This document shows positions 20,937 to 33,232 of a stretch of DNA of 64,000 bases, piece after piece. Within the stretch, counting starts at the first letter, position 1; every line of letters begins with the position of its first letter. Location: contig NBBA01000005.1 in the NCBI GenBank assembly GCA_002794785.1, positions 744,001 through 808,000 on the forward strand, given 5' to 3'. Both the position numbers and the translations under genes were made by a program. Below the pieces are notes generated by a model. It did no database searches. It saw nothing but the letters and a program-made list of their open reading frames with translations, and was not told the origin of the DNA. Source of the stretch: Coniferiporia sulphurascens (Eukaryota; Basidiomycota; Agaricomycetes; Hymenochaetales; Hymenochaetaceae).

Positions 20937-23521
20937 TAACCCAGTACCGCGCGGGAGTCGTGACAAGAAAAATTGCACGCGAGTCTGAAATTCCCCCCGC
21001 TTCACGTGACTTACCGTATCGAACTTTAGATTCCACTATGGCTGTCGATTTCTACTAAAACTAGAACTGTTTGTTTCTTCACGATGACTTGTCCGATCTC
21101 TGCTCTACGCGTTTTCGACTCTTAGTGTTGTACCATCACTTGGGTTGCATCTCAACTTGGGGCGGTATTGCGGCCTATTTCGGATCCCGGTTCCACAGTG
21201 ACTCACCATCAAGCACGTTCAAAAGTACCCATCGGTGTTGAACCGGCTTCAGTGAACGTCTTTTGGCACTCATAAGCAGGCTGATCAAATAGGGCCACGA
21301 CTATGGTAAGTTAGAGTCGCTGCGGTCTGCGACTCCGGCACGAGGGCCTAGGGGAGTGCCCATCGTTATCCAAACTTACGTGATGCCGTGAAAACGTTAT
21401 TATAAACACTAATATCAAATATCTTTAGGTCCTGCCGCTGCGGCGACCTCACCCTTTGAACCCAGAAAGCTTCGCGAGATCTTTCCCTACCGACTTATGC
21501 GGGTACTGCGGAACTGGTAACGTTAGGATCACCTGGCGTCAAGCGGGCTAATTCCTTTTTGACTGCTTTGTCACAACCCCACGACCTTCTTTGCTATATA
21601 GTCTTATTTGATCCAGGGGAAGAAAGCTTAATACCAGGACTTTATTAATGAAAGTCTATTGCCATCATCTCAGTGAACAGCTAGCAAAGCTCTCTTGAAC
21701 TAGGGTCGTGCCACTATTCCGTTAGCCGCTTGTCATTTCGGTCCAAGTTCCCACGAACATCTCGTCCTGGGGGTCAATTTATCGAAATCGTTGAACGCGC
21801 CGTCGAGGCATGACCATTGCATAATGCTTCGCCGCACCGGCGAGTAATGACCGTATTAATGTCAACTCTACTAGCCCAAGTACTGCCATATGAAAACCCG
21901 GGACAGCTGAAGCAGCATTGATTAGTATGACACTGGTGGAGCGATTTGATCCCGGCTGACTCGCTGGTGCCCTAATAGTCTCGTTCCAGCCATGCAGATT
22001 GTTCTTATCATCGACACTTTAAACCCTTGGCCCAGAACCCGAGACTGGGTCTACTTCAGCTATTAGCCGCAAAAGAAAACGCACTGTATGACCGCCCCAA
22101 TTTTGGTAAAAACAGAATCCGTGTTCTTCCCTGACCATGGTGAATTGAGTCACGGCAGCAATCGTGTGCGACACTCCTTCGCATCTCATAAGAAAACGGG
22201 GTCGAGGTTGCGGCAGAAGCGCGAAAACGGGGTTATCTTGGGAGACTCTTTTCTTCGAAGCACAAGACCATAATTCTCTTCGTATGAAGAATATTGCAAT
22301 TACGGTTTTGCCTCAAGTCACCTTTTCGTCTTTCCTTTCGTCTTTGCCCACCGCCTCGAAACCTAATGTCCTCGTGTGCGGCGGTGGGAAAAGAGGCATC
22401 CCCGGCTTCGTTACTCGTAGTGGGGTTACCCTGAACTTCAAGATCCCATCCACTGTGTCGAGGAGAAAATTGTGTTACCGGCTTGACAGCCAAAATTAAG
22501 TCCCCCCTCTCCCTATTCTACCCTGGTGCAAAGCTGGGACTGAACACTTCGCAAGTCTCCGGAAGTTTGTTCTCCGTGAATTGTACTCTAGGCCCTGTCG
22601 TTAATCACCTTGGTCATCACATAATTACCGCAAGTAGTTGACATTTTACGTCCAAGGTCGCACGTCCAGAAGGCCTATGCGTTTCCTGGGAGAGAAGGGG
22701 GGCGAACTTGCACTTCGGTTGTAGGGACTCAATTGGTGATGACAAGGACCTCTTAGGCGAAGACGGATAACTGTACAAAAACTCCGACGAAGGCCGAGGC
22801 CGTCACACTAGTTCCAGGGGACCTGCTTTCGTACGCGGAGGGAACCTTACGACTGATTGTAAATTAGTACAGCCCTGTACTCTAGTACATCGGTGGGAAG
22901 TTATAATTCCGCGAATGGTTACGACTTGTTAATGCGTAGACTTGCTTGCAGCCAGGTCTCTAGCCACAAATCCCCCCTCATCCACGAGTCCAAGCACACG
23001 CGATAAAGAGGAAGGATATTGAGGGAGAGGGAGGGTAAACGTGTCCCGTGGATCCCTTTGTCAGGGTTGGCTATTCTATGCGCTATGATTTCTTGTGCAC
23101 AAACTAACACACATGATACCTATGGTAATATTCGAACATGCGGGCAAGTGAGGTAGTAAAAGTACAGATTAAGAGGGGAGAGCCATAGCAACACTGGGAG
23201 AACAGCAAGTGAGGATAAAATACACAATACACCGGATGATGGTGTCCCAAGGATAGGCAAGTACGCGAATAATAATAAACAACAGTTGAGTACATGAGTA
23301 GATGATATGTAGATGTGGTTGATATACGTAATTAGGGTAATGATAGGAATACTGTTATAATGTTCAGATGTACAATAGTCGCCGCGAATTGGGTGTACAA
23401 GGTTATCAGCAAACAAATAAAGGAATGTACAAAAGTTTCTCTGGACCTCGGACATTCCGCACCGGTAGTAAATTCTTCGGTGTTACCCGGACAAACGTCC
23501 AAAATCAGAGATGAAATAGAA
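20937..23521. other. Gene-free stretch of about 2.6 kb
   Basis: The first part must hold the RRN3 promoter; a CACGTG lies at 21003, 67 bases upstream of its ATG. From 21060 to 22900 all six frames are interrupted often, with no ATG frame of note and no splice-joined protein I can recognise. The part after 23000 is A/T-rich and is the 3' flank of the membrane-protein gene. No terminal repeats, polymerase motifs or tRNA were found. It may be decayed repeat DNA or a non-coding transcript. Confidence 0.5.
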
Positions 23522-24339
23522 TCAGCGGAAAGGTGCAGAATACGCGCTATTGACACGCTGTACTTCTGCATCGGCCCCGTATTCAGTATCAACGGTCAAT
23601 GGCAGGAGCGGACGTGCGACGCCCGGCTTTAACTCCGAGGCAGTCGCTGCCTCCATCATAAGATGGGAAAGGTAAGCCTTGAGGTTGACTTCGTCCGGCG
23701 GAGTGCCCGTGGGTGCGTCTCTGCGAAGCATGTGGTAGGCGTAAGGTGCCGCAGGGGCATCAGGTGAAGGTAAAGAACTCGAAGTGTGGTAGGGGCTGTA
23801 GGGGGGGAAAGAAGGAAGCGTTAAAGGCGTGTAACGTGGTGGTGAGGTACAAGCTAGACCGGAATAAGCCGCCATATGAGAGCTTGAGTCAAAGGGGGAC
23901 AAGGATGAAGGTTCGGGGTGTGACTTGAAATAGTTCAAGTGCGAGTCTGTGTCGGAATCAAGTTCGGATCCGAAAGCAGGTTCTGGAGGGTTGGCCCACT
24001 CGCGCGGAATGACCGAATGGTTCTGCTGCCTGAAAGTAGGACTTCGCAGGCGGCCAAGAGAGCTAAGCTGCGCTTCAGCCTGTCCAGTGAAGAGGGCGCC
24101 AGTGGCCTCGAGATCGTCTGAAGAGCGCTTCAGGCGGCAGACATAGTGGTACAGCGTGAAAAGGGAGGACACAGAAACAAACGCTGCAAAAACGAGAGCA
24201 AATGCTATTACCACTGGAAAGGGTTTGTCAATGCTGATTGCAGAGGAGCGAGCGACTCACGAGGTGGCTGGCTATGAAAAGCCAATCCGAGTTTCGTCAA
24301 GGAGCTCTTTGTAGGTGTAGCGGCGCCATCCGCAGTCAT
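23522..24339 (-). CDS. Single-pass membrane protein, unknown function
   Basis: Two exons, 24339-24261 and 24213-23522, close to 257 codons (256 aa). A short Thr/Ser-rich N-terminus (MTADGAATPTKSSLTKLGLA) is followed by one strong hydrophobic helix (VIAFALVFAAFVSVSSLFTL, about residues 28-48), then YHYVCRLKRS. The remaining 200 residues are probably disordered, rich in Pro, Ser and Tyr, with several SPP and YxP patches. There is no signal peptide, so a signal-anchor topology with the tail in the cytosol is likely (positive residues follow the helix). I recognise no family. The splice junction (C|TG) directly precedes the helix. Confidence 0.7.
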
Positions 24340-25069
24340 TGTGATCGATGTCAGGAAGTTAAATTAGCCAAAAGCAACAGCAGGGGCAGGAGGTTTCACA
24401 GAGCAGTCGAGAGTTTTGGTGGGTAAGTAGTGGTAAGAGGACAGACGGGGACTCTGAAGACACATGGGAATAAAATATATCAATTTAGCACTTAGTAACT
24501 CATGACGGGACGGGCGTTGATTTTGAGATTCAAGTCTTATCCGGGCGCTGCGTCAGGCTGTGCAAATGTCTCGGATTAACTTGAAGGCACAGGCTTGGAC
24601 AAGCTGGCGCTGCATCGGCGGGCCGCCCCTATCGACAATGTGTCTATGTGCGCTGCTCACAAAAACCGGCAGCCTTTTGCTCATGAGGTGAAGTATACGT
24701 AGTCAGCGAAAGGGACGAGTACGGAAAAAAAAGAGCAGCAGTTTGAACTTTGAGGGCTGCAGTCATCACTTACGAGGTCATGTGACTCAAATAGGCGCGT
24801 CGCGACGCGTCAATCACTCGTTACAGCCCGGATGCAAAGGGAGAATCTAGTGATTGAAGTAGATGTATGAACTTTTGAGAGAAAACATTGTATATGTTTA
24901 TGCGAAGCGGACCGGAAACGATGTCGATGCTATGCGAAGTAAATAAACGGGAGATGTCGGAAAACGGTAATATCATGCAAGAGGCTCGGAGTCTGGAAGC
25001 AATTAAAATATAATCACTCATACTAAACTGCAACATTCTTTGGCAAATTTGAACGTCCAATCACTGTCG
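24340..25069. other. Intergenic, promoter of the membrane protein and REEP 3' flank
   Basis: About 730 bases between two minus-strand genes. No open frame with a recognisable product. Nothing else noted. Confidence 0.5.
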
Positions 25070-27612
25070 TTATGTCTTCGTGTCCTGAGACTGAGTTGGT
25101 CTCGGGCGCGCACCCGCTGACTTCTCTTCTGGGATCTGTGCAAGCACGAGGCCGGGCCGGCTTGGGTCTGGCCGCGCAGCGGCCGTGGCGATAGATCCGC
25201 CTACCCTCACCTTTCGCCTCTTCACAGGAACAGTACCTTGACTAGTCACAGTCGTTTCGTCTGCACTCCCTAGTGTGTCATAGGCGTCAACGTCCGTCAC
25301 TTCTGGTTTCTTGCGATCACCCTTAGCGAAAGGTTTCAAACCCGTCCTGGCTGGCCTGGAGTCTGAAGCGCGCACACTAGTAGTCCGTGTACGGTCGCGA
25401 GGTGCCTTGTTCGGTCCCTCGGGCTGCTCACGCACCGCAAGCCGGTTGACTGACACTGGCCTTTTGGCCATTTGAACACTGGAAATCTTGCCCTTGTCCA
25501 TGGCACTGCCCTCCACAACCGCCCGTGGACGCTTCACTCCAGCGACAGAACCCGTGTCAGATGCCTCGTACTCTGAAGTCCGTCCGCTATTCGATCTGCT
25601 ATTCAATCTGGATCCAAGCGATGGCGCGCGCGACATTGTGGATGGCTCACGCGACATCGTACGAAGAGACGACGTGCGGCTTGCGGTCGTAAAGGAAGCC
25701 ACGCTGTTTGTACGCTCAGAAGACAGAGTGTAGTTAGAATTCGTGCGCCTGTTGTAAACGGCAGGTACTGCCAACGGTGCAAAGGACGGCGCCCTCGCCC
25801 ATTCCCGGATTCCCGCTTGCTGTTGTCCTTCATCAGATATCAGCTCTATTTGCCGTTCCGATGGCGATGAAGAGCGGGAAGAAGAACGCGAGCGTTTCCG
25901 TGCTTCAGTGTCTGTGGTAATCCTTAAACGTGCCGGAGTGCGCAGTGTTACGTTAAAATCGTCTTCATCCTCTTCCTCGTCTTCATCCATGTACGCATCA
26001 TTTTCACCCTCATCTACTTCCATATCCTCCAGATCGTCCACCTGTCCCCCCTGCATATCGTCAGTAATTTGTTCTTCGAATGTTTGCTTTCTGTCGCCCG
26101 AACCGTCGTGCAAGCCGAAGTCATCTACGCATACGTCGGGCTCACATGCGGCCGCTCGAGCGACAGCCCAAAATCCTGCCCGCTCAGACTGTCCGTATCC
26201 GGACCACGCCGACGTCTCCCAGTCCGGCTGGGAAGAGACTGACTCACGGGTTCCTTTGTACGAATTCGGCGATCGCGCGGTTGCTGTTGCACTGATGGAT
26301 AGAGCTCTGATTGATATGACCTTTTCTCTGAAAGCGAATCCAAATCCGACTGTCGCTGCGAGCTCGATGCCTTCGCAATTTTCTGGGATGCCACTTGCGG
26401 AGTGGCCGGATACGCGGATGGGAAAGGCGGATATTGACGCCACTCCTCAACCAATGTACCAGCATCGGAGGTCTCGTCGACATCGTACAACCCGTTAGGT
26501 ACACCGGAACTCGACGAAGTTTTCGAAAGGGATCCGTTCGAAACCTGAGGAGTTGCCGGGTAGGCGGACGGGAAAGGAGGATATCTGCGCCAATCTTCTG
26601 CGTCTGGGTAGTAATGGCCCTCAGCCCCGCTGCGTGTTGCCACAATAGGTGCAGATGAATTGACGGTGGGGGGTCTTGAGGAGGCTGCAGAGTCCGAAGC
26701 AACGCGGCGCTCGACGCGTGGACGTTCGCTGCCCTCGTCAGGTCCATATGCATTAGCAGGCGGGCGCCAAATCTTGTGCTTCTGCGAAGATATTTAGTAA
26801 GGCGAAATCTCGATAAGGCAGGACCCTACCTGTTCCACGGTTGTATCGGATGTCGAATGAGGGAAGCCATCGGGTCTGGGAATTCTTGAGGAGCCCGCAT
26901 CACTCCGTCCTGCGGAGCCACCCGATGCTTGACGAGAGCCTCGCTTCCTGAGTTCTACCGTAGAACCATTCGAAGGCTGTCTGGGCCTGTGTACACGCTC
27001 AGCCTGCTGCTCCGCAGCGACCTCCACTGGCTCGGGAGCAACTGTTGCAGGAGCTGACGGATTCCACCACTCTGCAACCATAGTGAACGGAAGCGAGAGG
27101 ACGAGCATAACGAAGTCGCCAATCATTTGGACAAGCTCTAGCGCCCAATCCAGTGTGGTGACATAGGGCTTGACGAGTGGTTTCATGACATGCAAATAGA
27201 TCGGCTCAGCACCCTGTTACACGATGTTCAGCAGAAGCTGGTGTACCGTAGCACCAAGTGACTTACCCTGGCGCGAGTTAGAATTTGGAATAAAAAGATA
27301 ATGGCCTTGAATTCGTTGTAGAATGGCATAAGAATCCCGACAGTGTTGTCGGCGATTCCTTCCATTACCGTACATGAGCACTTGAACGCGGACACTTCAG
27401 CAATGTTATGACAAGTCAACCGTCTTGACAGAGCTCACCCATACGAGCCAGATTGCCACGCAACCCTTCATGTCTCTCTTCCTCTGGGAGAGTGCGCGTA
27501 GAGTTCGCTCCCCAGTCCGTATAGATCGTGGAGGTGGCCTGAGGGTCTTAAACGTCTCAAATACATTGAGAAACAGCAAGAAAAGACGCAGCACAGGCAC
27601 GATAAGAGGCAT
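25070..27612 (-). CDS. TB2/DP1/HVA22 (REEP/Yop1) family ER-shaping protein with long tail
   Basis: Five exons, 27612-27439, 27380-27267, 27213-26830, 26781-26146 and 26050-25070, all introns phase 0, close to 763 codons (762 aa). The N-terminal 150 residues form the family domain: hydrophobic start PLIVPVLRLFLLFLNVFETF, KRDMKGCVAIWLVW, then ADNTVGILMPFYNEFKAIIF, LTRARGAEPIYLHVMKPLV and WALELVQMIGDFVMLVLSLP. These proteins wedge into the ER membrane and bend tubules. The remaining ~600 residues are predicted disordered: two copies of a W-R-x-YPPFPSAYPATPQV motif, an acidic block (DEDEEEDEDDF), Ser/Arg repeats and a basic C-terminus. Yeast Yop1 is only 180 aa, so the tail is a large addition. 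The 26051-26145 intron is needed to change frame and has an ACTGAC branch site. A possible 72-base intron (GTGAGT...CAG) in exon 4 is in frame and may be spliced or retained. Confidence 0.85.
26385..26604 (-). repeat. Duplicated ~60-base coding motif in the REEP tail
   Basis: Two direct copies, about 26541-26604 and 26385-26445, encode (E)-W-R-x-YPPFPSAYPATPQV. The protein copies differ at only a few positions while the DNA differs at several third positions, which suggests selection on the peptide after an older duplication. Confidence 0.8.
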
Positions 27613-28760
27613 CGCATGGAAGGTTTATGAGGATGGACTGGAGTGAAGCAAAGCGACGCCGGCCAGTAGAAGCCGGGAAACTTGTAGCTGGTACACGAAG
27701 TGTCAGCAAAGGGTCGGGAGAGACGGGGGACCCCCTGAAAAAGTGGAATGTTCGACAGCACAAGTCGTGGTTACTGTTTACTACAGGGCTTTGCGTAAAA
27801 GGACCCTCAAGCAGGCGAACGCGTTGAAGGCGTGTTGGAAGCACAGTCTGCTGAGCCAAGCCAACACGCGCATATTCGTGTCACCACCGTTATGTAATCG
27901 TGACGCGTCTGAGCTTGATCCCGATTTCGATTCCGTTTACACATTTGCTTCCTCAGATTATTTCAAACCAAGATGTTCTACGCGTCGAATAACCTTGTAA
28001 CATTTTCTGGCTTTGCGTAGGCTTTTCGACAAGTCAATTACGGAACACTCGGGGTGAGCAGTCATTTTTGATGATTAGGCCGTAGTTATTAATGTGAATG
28101 ACTGGTACCATCGATTTCGGCCTGAATCGTACGTCGAAGACAAGTTTTATTTTCATTTTATCGAAGAAGGCCAACACGAGGCACAGTCGAGTCCGTGCGA
28201 GCATCTACGTGGCAGTCAAGTATTCTCCCGAGACGCACTCGCTACGGACAGGAAGCGCAGAAATGGTACGCCATCATGGAGTATACCCGCTAACAGCTAT
28301 GAGTTATGAGATGGAGGATATTTCGTTCTTGCTATCCTACTAACATTGCCAATGAAGGTCCTGCTAGCTACGTGTGCTTTAGGCTCCATCCGTCTGTTGG
28401 TGAGTACTGTGTGGTTCTCTATAATTACTTCATGGATATCGCTGCATCTTTGCTTGATCTTTCAGAGGGGGGTATATACCGTATATACGGGTCTAGTTCT
28501 GAACAACGCCCGGTATGAGGGCGGGGTGCTTTAATAATCATGAACCCTTGTTTTTGTCACGCTTTAAACACACCTTCGTCTTTCAGGCTGGTATTTTCTT
28601 CGGAAGGAGATTCTGTAGAATATTACCCTTATCTTAAATCAATTTATCGTCATTTTTGTGGGTTATTAGAATATTTTAATAAAACTGGAGTGTTTCAAAC
28701 GGCGTCCATAAACGGTAACTCACTTGCCTTATTCAGAATTCCCACTTTCAAGTTCTGACT
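27613..28760. other. Divergent intergenic region between REEP gene and HIS6
   Basis: About 1.15 kb holding two outward promoters. The HIS6-proximal part (28550-28740) is A/T-rich. At about 28486-28500 there is a perfect 12-base palindrome CCGTATATACGG beside an overlapping TATAC repeat. No supported coding sequence. Confidence 0.5.
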
Positions 28761-30147
28761 ATGACAAGCTCACGGCGGCGCAGCGTCTTTCAGCCGTGCA
28801 TCGACCTGCACGACGGCCAAGTAAAACAAATAGTCGGCGGCACGCTCTCCGCGGACGTGGCCTCCCTCAAAACCAACTTCGTAGCAAGGCGTGTACACCA
28901 TCCCCCACTATGCAACGCCGCGCACGCTCACCACACCCCGCCCCGAAGTGAAGTGAGACGCCTGCGCATTTTGCATGTCTTTATCGCGAGCACGACCTAC
29001 GTGGCGGGCATGTTATAAAGCTCGGATCGGGTAACGATAGTGCCGCCAGAGAGGCTCTTGCGGCTTGGCCTGGTGCGTGTATGCTCTGTGCTCCTCGAGC
29101 CCGCCTCCATTCGGACTCCTCGGTTTTAACGTGACGGATCGAAGATGCACTGCAGGTTGGTGGCGGTATAACGGACCAGAACGCCCGCGAATGGCTTGAC
29201 CACGGTGCGAGCAAGGTACGGCCCATCCCCACTTGGTATCTCATCCACCTATGAATAAAATGTGCATACACACTTGTTAGGTCATCGTCACTTCTTTCCT
29301 CTTCCCCTCTGCGAAATTCTCCCTTGAGCGACTGCAAAACCTTGCCCAGACCATCGGTAAAGACAGACTGGTTGTGGATATCAGGTTCGTTCGGGGTCCC
29401 GCTAGCTCATAATGAGTACTTAGCTGACTCGTAAACGAACGTGCTTTCCAGCTGTCGCAGAAGGGGAGACAAATGGCTTGTCGCGATGAACAAGTGGCAA
29501 GATATCACCGACATGGAGGTCTGTCGGGGTACGTATCTTATTCTTACTCCTGGACCCGTTTTCTAACTCATCACGCCTTCCAGAATCGCTCGACATGCTC
29601 TCTGAGTACTGCAGGTGAGCTAACGCGATACGTATCTCCAAATCTACACGCATATACTTACCTTTCACACCCTAATTTCTCCAATTCCATTTTCCCCAGC
29701 GAATTCCTCATTCATGCCGCAGATGTTGAAGGTCTTTGTAACGGTATCGACGAAGAACTCGTTACAAGTGCGTCCATGTTCATCCCCTGCCGTTTGTCTC
29801 CCGTTTCTAAATAATGTTCAATCATTTCACATTATTCCATGTACAATTTATAGGACTAGGAGAGTGGGTACGAATACCTACGACATACGCAGGCGGCGCG
29901 AAGGACGTCTTTGACCTTACGCTCGTCGACCAGCTCTCTAATGGACGCGTCGACCTTACGTTTGGAAGGTGCGACCAATCTTCTCTCCAATTCTTCCCGT
30001 CCGTTTATGCCGCTTGAACATGATCTTTTTTTAATTTTTAGCGCACTCGATATCTTCGGCGGTACCCTCGTGAAGTTCGACGAGCTCGTCGCAGCCAGCA
30101 GAGCACACACCGAGTCAAATGCAAATGCAGAACTTGGCCATTCGTGA
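28761..30147 (+). CDS. HIS6: HisA-type ProFAR isomerase, histidine biosynthesis step 4
   Basis: Nine exons, 28761-28888, 28954-29072, 29145-29215, 29281-29384, 29452-29528, 29584-29614, 29700-29767, 29854-29968 and 30042-30147, close to 273 codons (272 aa), the normal size. The enzyme opens the ribose of ProFAR to PRFAR in the cytosol. Landmarks: [18 protein letters not shown] near the N-terminus, [87 protein letters not shown] and [13 protein letters not shown]. The TIM-barrel phosphate-binding glycines are intact. The first intron has to use a GC donor (GCAAG|GCGTGT) to keep the frame and to give [20 protein letters not shown]. Convergent with KHA1, 139 bases apart. Confidence 0.95.
28889..28953 (+). 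other. GC-AG intron in HIS6
   Basis: A 65-base intron bounded by GC (donor context AAG|GCGTGT) and AAG. The nearby GT donor (GTGTAC) would leave the wrong phase for every acceptor that reaches the conserved exon 2 frame, while the GC donor joins it exactly. Confidence 0.75.
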
Positions 30148-30286
30148 ACATGTTCAGCATTAATCCTGAAAGAAATTACTTTGTACAAATACAATAGGAT
30201 AATGTACACGAAATCGTTAAATCATGCAGACCCAGGTCTGGGGGGAGGCTCATCGCATAGTGGGGCCCTAAAGGGTGCAAATAAGA

Positions 30287-33232
30287 TCAAACTGAACGCG
30301 ACTCCTCCACCGACTGCACAACGAGCACCGCATCCGCCCGCGTTCCGGCACCCTGGGTGAGAAGGAACGCCGCGCCGACATACCCAACCGTGCGGCTCAG
30401 CTCCTCACCGCCCGCCTCATGGCCATTAGCAAGCAGTGTACGCAGCTCTGCGCGGTGCGCCTCCCGCGCAGCGCGCCTGGCGCGTCCAGCTACTACGATG
30501 ACGTTCCCGCCTCCCGCCGCGGGAAGCCCCGCAAGTGCAGTGCGCAGCGCGTGCGTCGGGGCGGTCGAGGACGCGTCGCGGAACGCAACGCGCGAGAGCG
30601 CCTCGTTCACGTGCGCCGGAAGTGCGGAGGACTGGACCCGTGCGTAGCGTGTCCAGAGGATGTTGTCCGCGACCTCCGATGCGAGGCGTGTCTGCGTCGT
30701 GTTTGCGTCGTAGACGGTATCTACGTTAATCTGTACCTGTACGTGTTACCTCAGCGCGAGTCCCAATATGTTCTTTTTTTTTAAAGAATGAGGACGTACG
30801 TAGTTCGTAAGTGCACCTATCTTCTCCTGTTCGATGGTATCCAAACGTTCTAGCTCGCCCTCTCCGGTATGTACGCGCACAACAGTCGCAGTCACTGACG
30901 GGTTCGCGCATAACTGCACGACGAGCTCCAGAGCGAGGCGATCGTCGGCCCCACCGAAGAACGGCAGGAACAAGTGATGCCCGTCCGCACCGCCGCTGGC
31001 CACAGCGGAGGCAGTCTGCGCAGACACACCGGGCGTGCGCTCAACGAAGAGTGCGACGTCCGCAGGGGACTCGGCGAATACCTTGCGCACGAAGGTGGAG
31101 TAGCTATTCGAGCCGATGTTAGACCCAGCGCCGAATAGGCCATCAAATGCACCCGTCGTGATTTGTGTCGGACTTGAACTCGAGCCGGGGGAACCCGGTT
31201 CTTCCGTGTTATTGAGCACGCCCACGCTCAACCCCGGGGCCGCGAGTGCAAGAGTCCACGGTAGTACGACCATCTGTGCGGCGCGCTCGCGCACGAAGCC
31301 AGCAACGCGTTGTGCGAACTCGTCTGTAGACACGACGGCAAGCTCGCTTAAGACGGGAAGACGGTGGAGGCGTCCACAAGCGCGTACGACAGAGAGGAGC
31401 GGATCACCAAATGCAAGCGTGGAGGCCTCCTGAGAGCGGATCACGGCGGACGTGCGCTCAGTGAGTCCAATGAGACGGAGCGCAGAGAGTTGGACAAGGT
31501 TCTGCACCTGCGCCGGCGCGTGCTCCGAGGCCTTCTCATCCTGCATGCTCGCTATGGTAAACGTATCCGTAGCCGCCGTCGACGGGCGCTGCAGAAGTTG
31601 CGTAAGCGTCATCACCACTGGGAGATGCTCAACCCTATTAAGCACGACCGCGAAATTCGTTTTGGTCGTGTCCTTAAACATCGCGAGCGAGCCTGGCTCT
31701 CCAGGGACATCTCTGTTCACTTGGTCAACGCGCGTGCGGTACTTGACGGGGTACCACAAAAGCGTGAGTGGCGTCGTCATGAACGTGAGCACAAGCGCGT
31801 GCAACACGAACATCGAGAACGTGCGCGTGTCAAGGATCCCTGCTTGGAAGCCGACATTGAGCACAATCAATTCCACCAGACCTTTGCAGCTCATGAGCGT
31901 GCCGATTGCTCCAGACTCGCGCAGGTTGAAACCCATGAGCTTGGCTGTCACAAAACATCCGGTAAACTTCCCAAAGAATGCTACAACGCAGATAAGGACA
32001 ACATAGGCCCAGGTTTTCCCAGTATCAAGCAGACCCAGGTTAGTGTTCAGTCCTGAATACGCGAAGTACTGGAAGTCGTATTATTAGCAAACCTTGGGAA
32101 TCTACCGTGAGATATTAGGGCGCTTACCAGGGGTAAAAAGATGAGCGTGATGATGTCCTCAAGCTTCTCCACGAGCGCTATGGCAAAACCGCCCTCGTGC
32201 GGAATGATGAGACCGGCAACAAAGCCGCCTAAGGAACGATTCTATTCAGCGATCAAAGCGGCGTATTCGAAAAGAAGAAATCACCAAAAATAGCGTGTAT
32301 GCCGATGATGTCCGTGAAGAACGCAGACACCAAGACCAGTAGCAGGGTGACAGTCATCATGAGCACACTAGGTTGGCCACCTTCCAAGCTTCCCGTTTTA
32401 CGTGCGAACCAGTGCAGGGCCCATCTTCCAGGGAATAGCAAGAGAAGAACGTAGCCCGTTGCGGCCAGCAGAACCCACAGAGCAGTCAGACCAGACGCAG
32501 AGTTGACTAGTGCGACCGCAAGTGCGAGCAGGATCCAACCAACAACGTCATTACCCACACCAGCGGCGAGTGCTGTGACGCCGACGGGGGTGTCGAGCAA
32601 CCGCAACTCGGTAAGGATGCGGCAGAGCACGGGGAAAGCTGTTATGCCGATCGCTACGGCAACAAAAAGGATGAAGTCGCCGAAGTTTATGTCCGGCTCG
32701 ACGAACGCGTGGTAGATCGGGACAGCGATGGCAGCGCCGAGTCCGAGCGGGAGGATGAGTCCTGCAGCGCTGATTAATATAGCAGAGCGCGCGTTGTTGC
32801 GTACGCTACGCGTGTCAATTTCAAGCCCGACGAGAAAGAGGAAGAAGACAAGGCCGATGTTCGCGGTGAGGTTGAGCAGCGGGAGGGACGCGGCAGGGAA
32901 GATCCTATCAGTGAAATGCGGGATGCGGCCCATGACGGACGGGCCGAGAAGGACACCGCCAATAACCTCCGCGATGACGCGCGGCTGGCGGATGCGGCCA
33001 AGCAAGAGCGAGAGCAGCTGTGTAAAGATGACAATGATGATGACTTGGATAACCCATAGTCGCAGCGGATCGGCTGAGTTGTAGCGCGAGGGATTATCAC
33101 CAGAGATAATGCCGCCCTAGAATCAATGAATTCAGTTAGCTGTGAATAGTCGGGGAATTGAAAAGAGGGGCGCACCTGCTCCGCAGCAGCTCTGCCGACG
33201 AGCGAGATAATGTCGCCGGAAAACTGACCCAT
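30287..33232 (-). CDS. KHA1: K+/H+ antiporter of the CPA2 family (KHA1)
   Basis: Five exons, 33232-33176, 33116-32285, 32228-32128, 32068-30800 and 30736-30287, close to 903 codons (902 aa); yeast Kha1 is 873 aa. The first ~440 residues are a Na+/H+ exchanger domain with about twelve helices: RLWVIQVIIIVIFTQLLSLL, QPRVIAEVIGGVLLGPSVMG, LVGLEIDTRSVRNNARSA, the ion-site GVGNDVVGWILLALAVAL (Asn-Asp pair), and DIIGIHAIFGGFVAGLIIP. The C-terminal half is a soluble region with two USP-like parts (for example QMVVLPWTLALAAPG and DVALFVERTPGVSAQTA), typical of fungal Kha1. The family works in Golgi or endosome membranes to balance K+ and pH. The ATG at 33232 opens the first short exon. Confidence 0.95.

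Noticed and set aside
26100..26260. A 20-base intron (GTGAGT...CCCAG) in the REEP gene
   Set aside because: Too short to be spliced; the frame change is explained by the 95-base intron at 26051-26145 with a good branch site.
31364..32056. 230-codon plus-strand frame opposite KHA1
   Set aside because: Arg/His-rich shadow of the KHA1 exon; no independent support.
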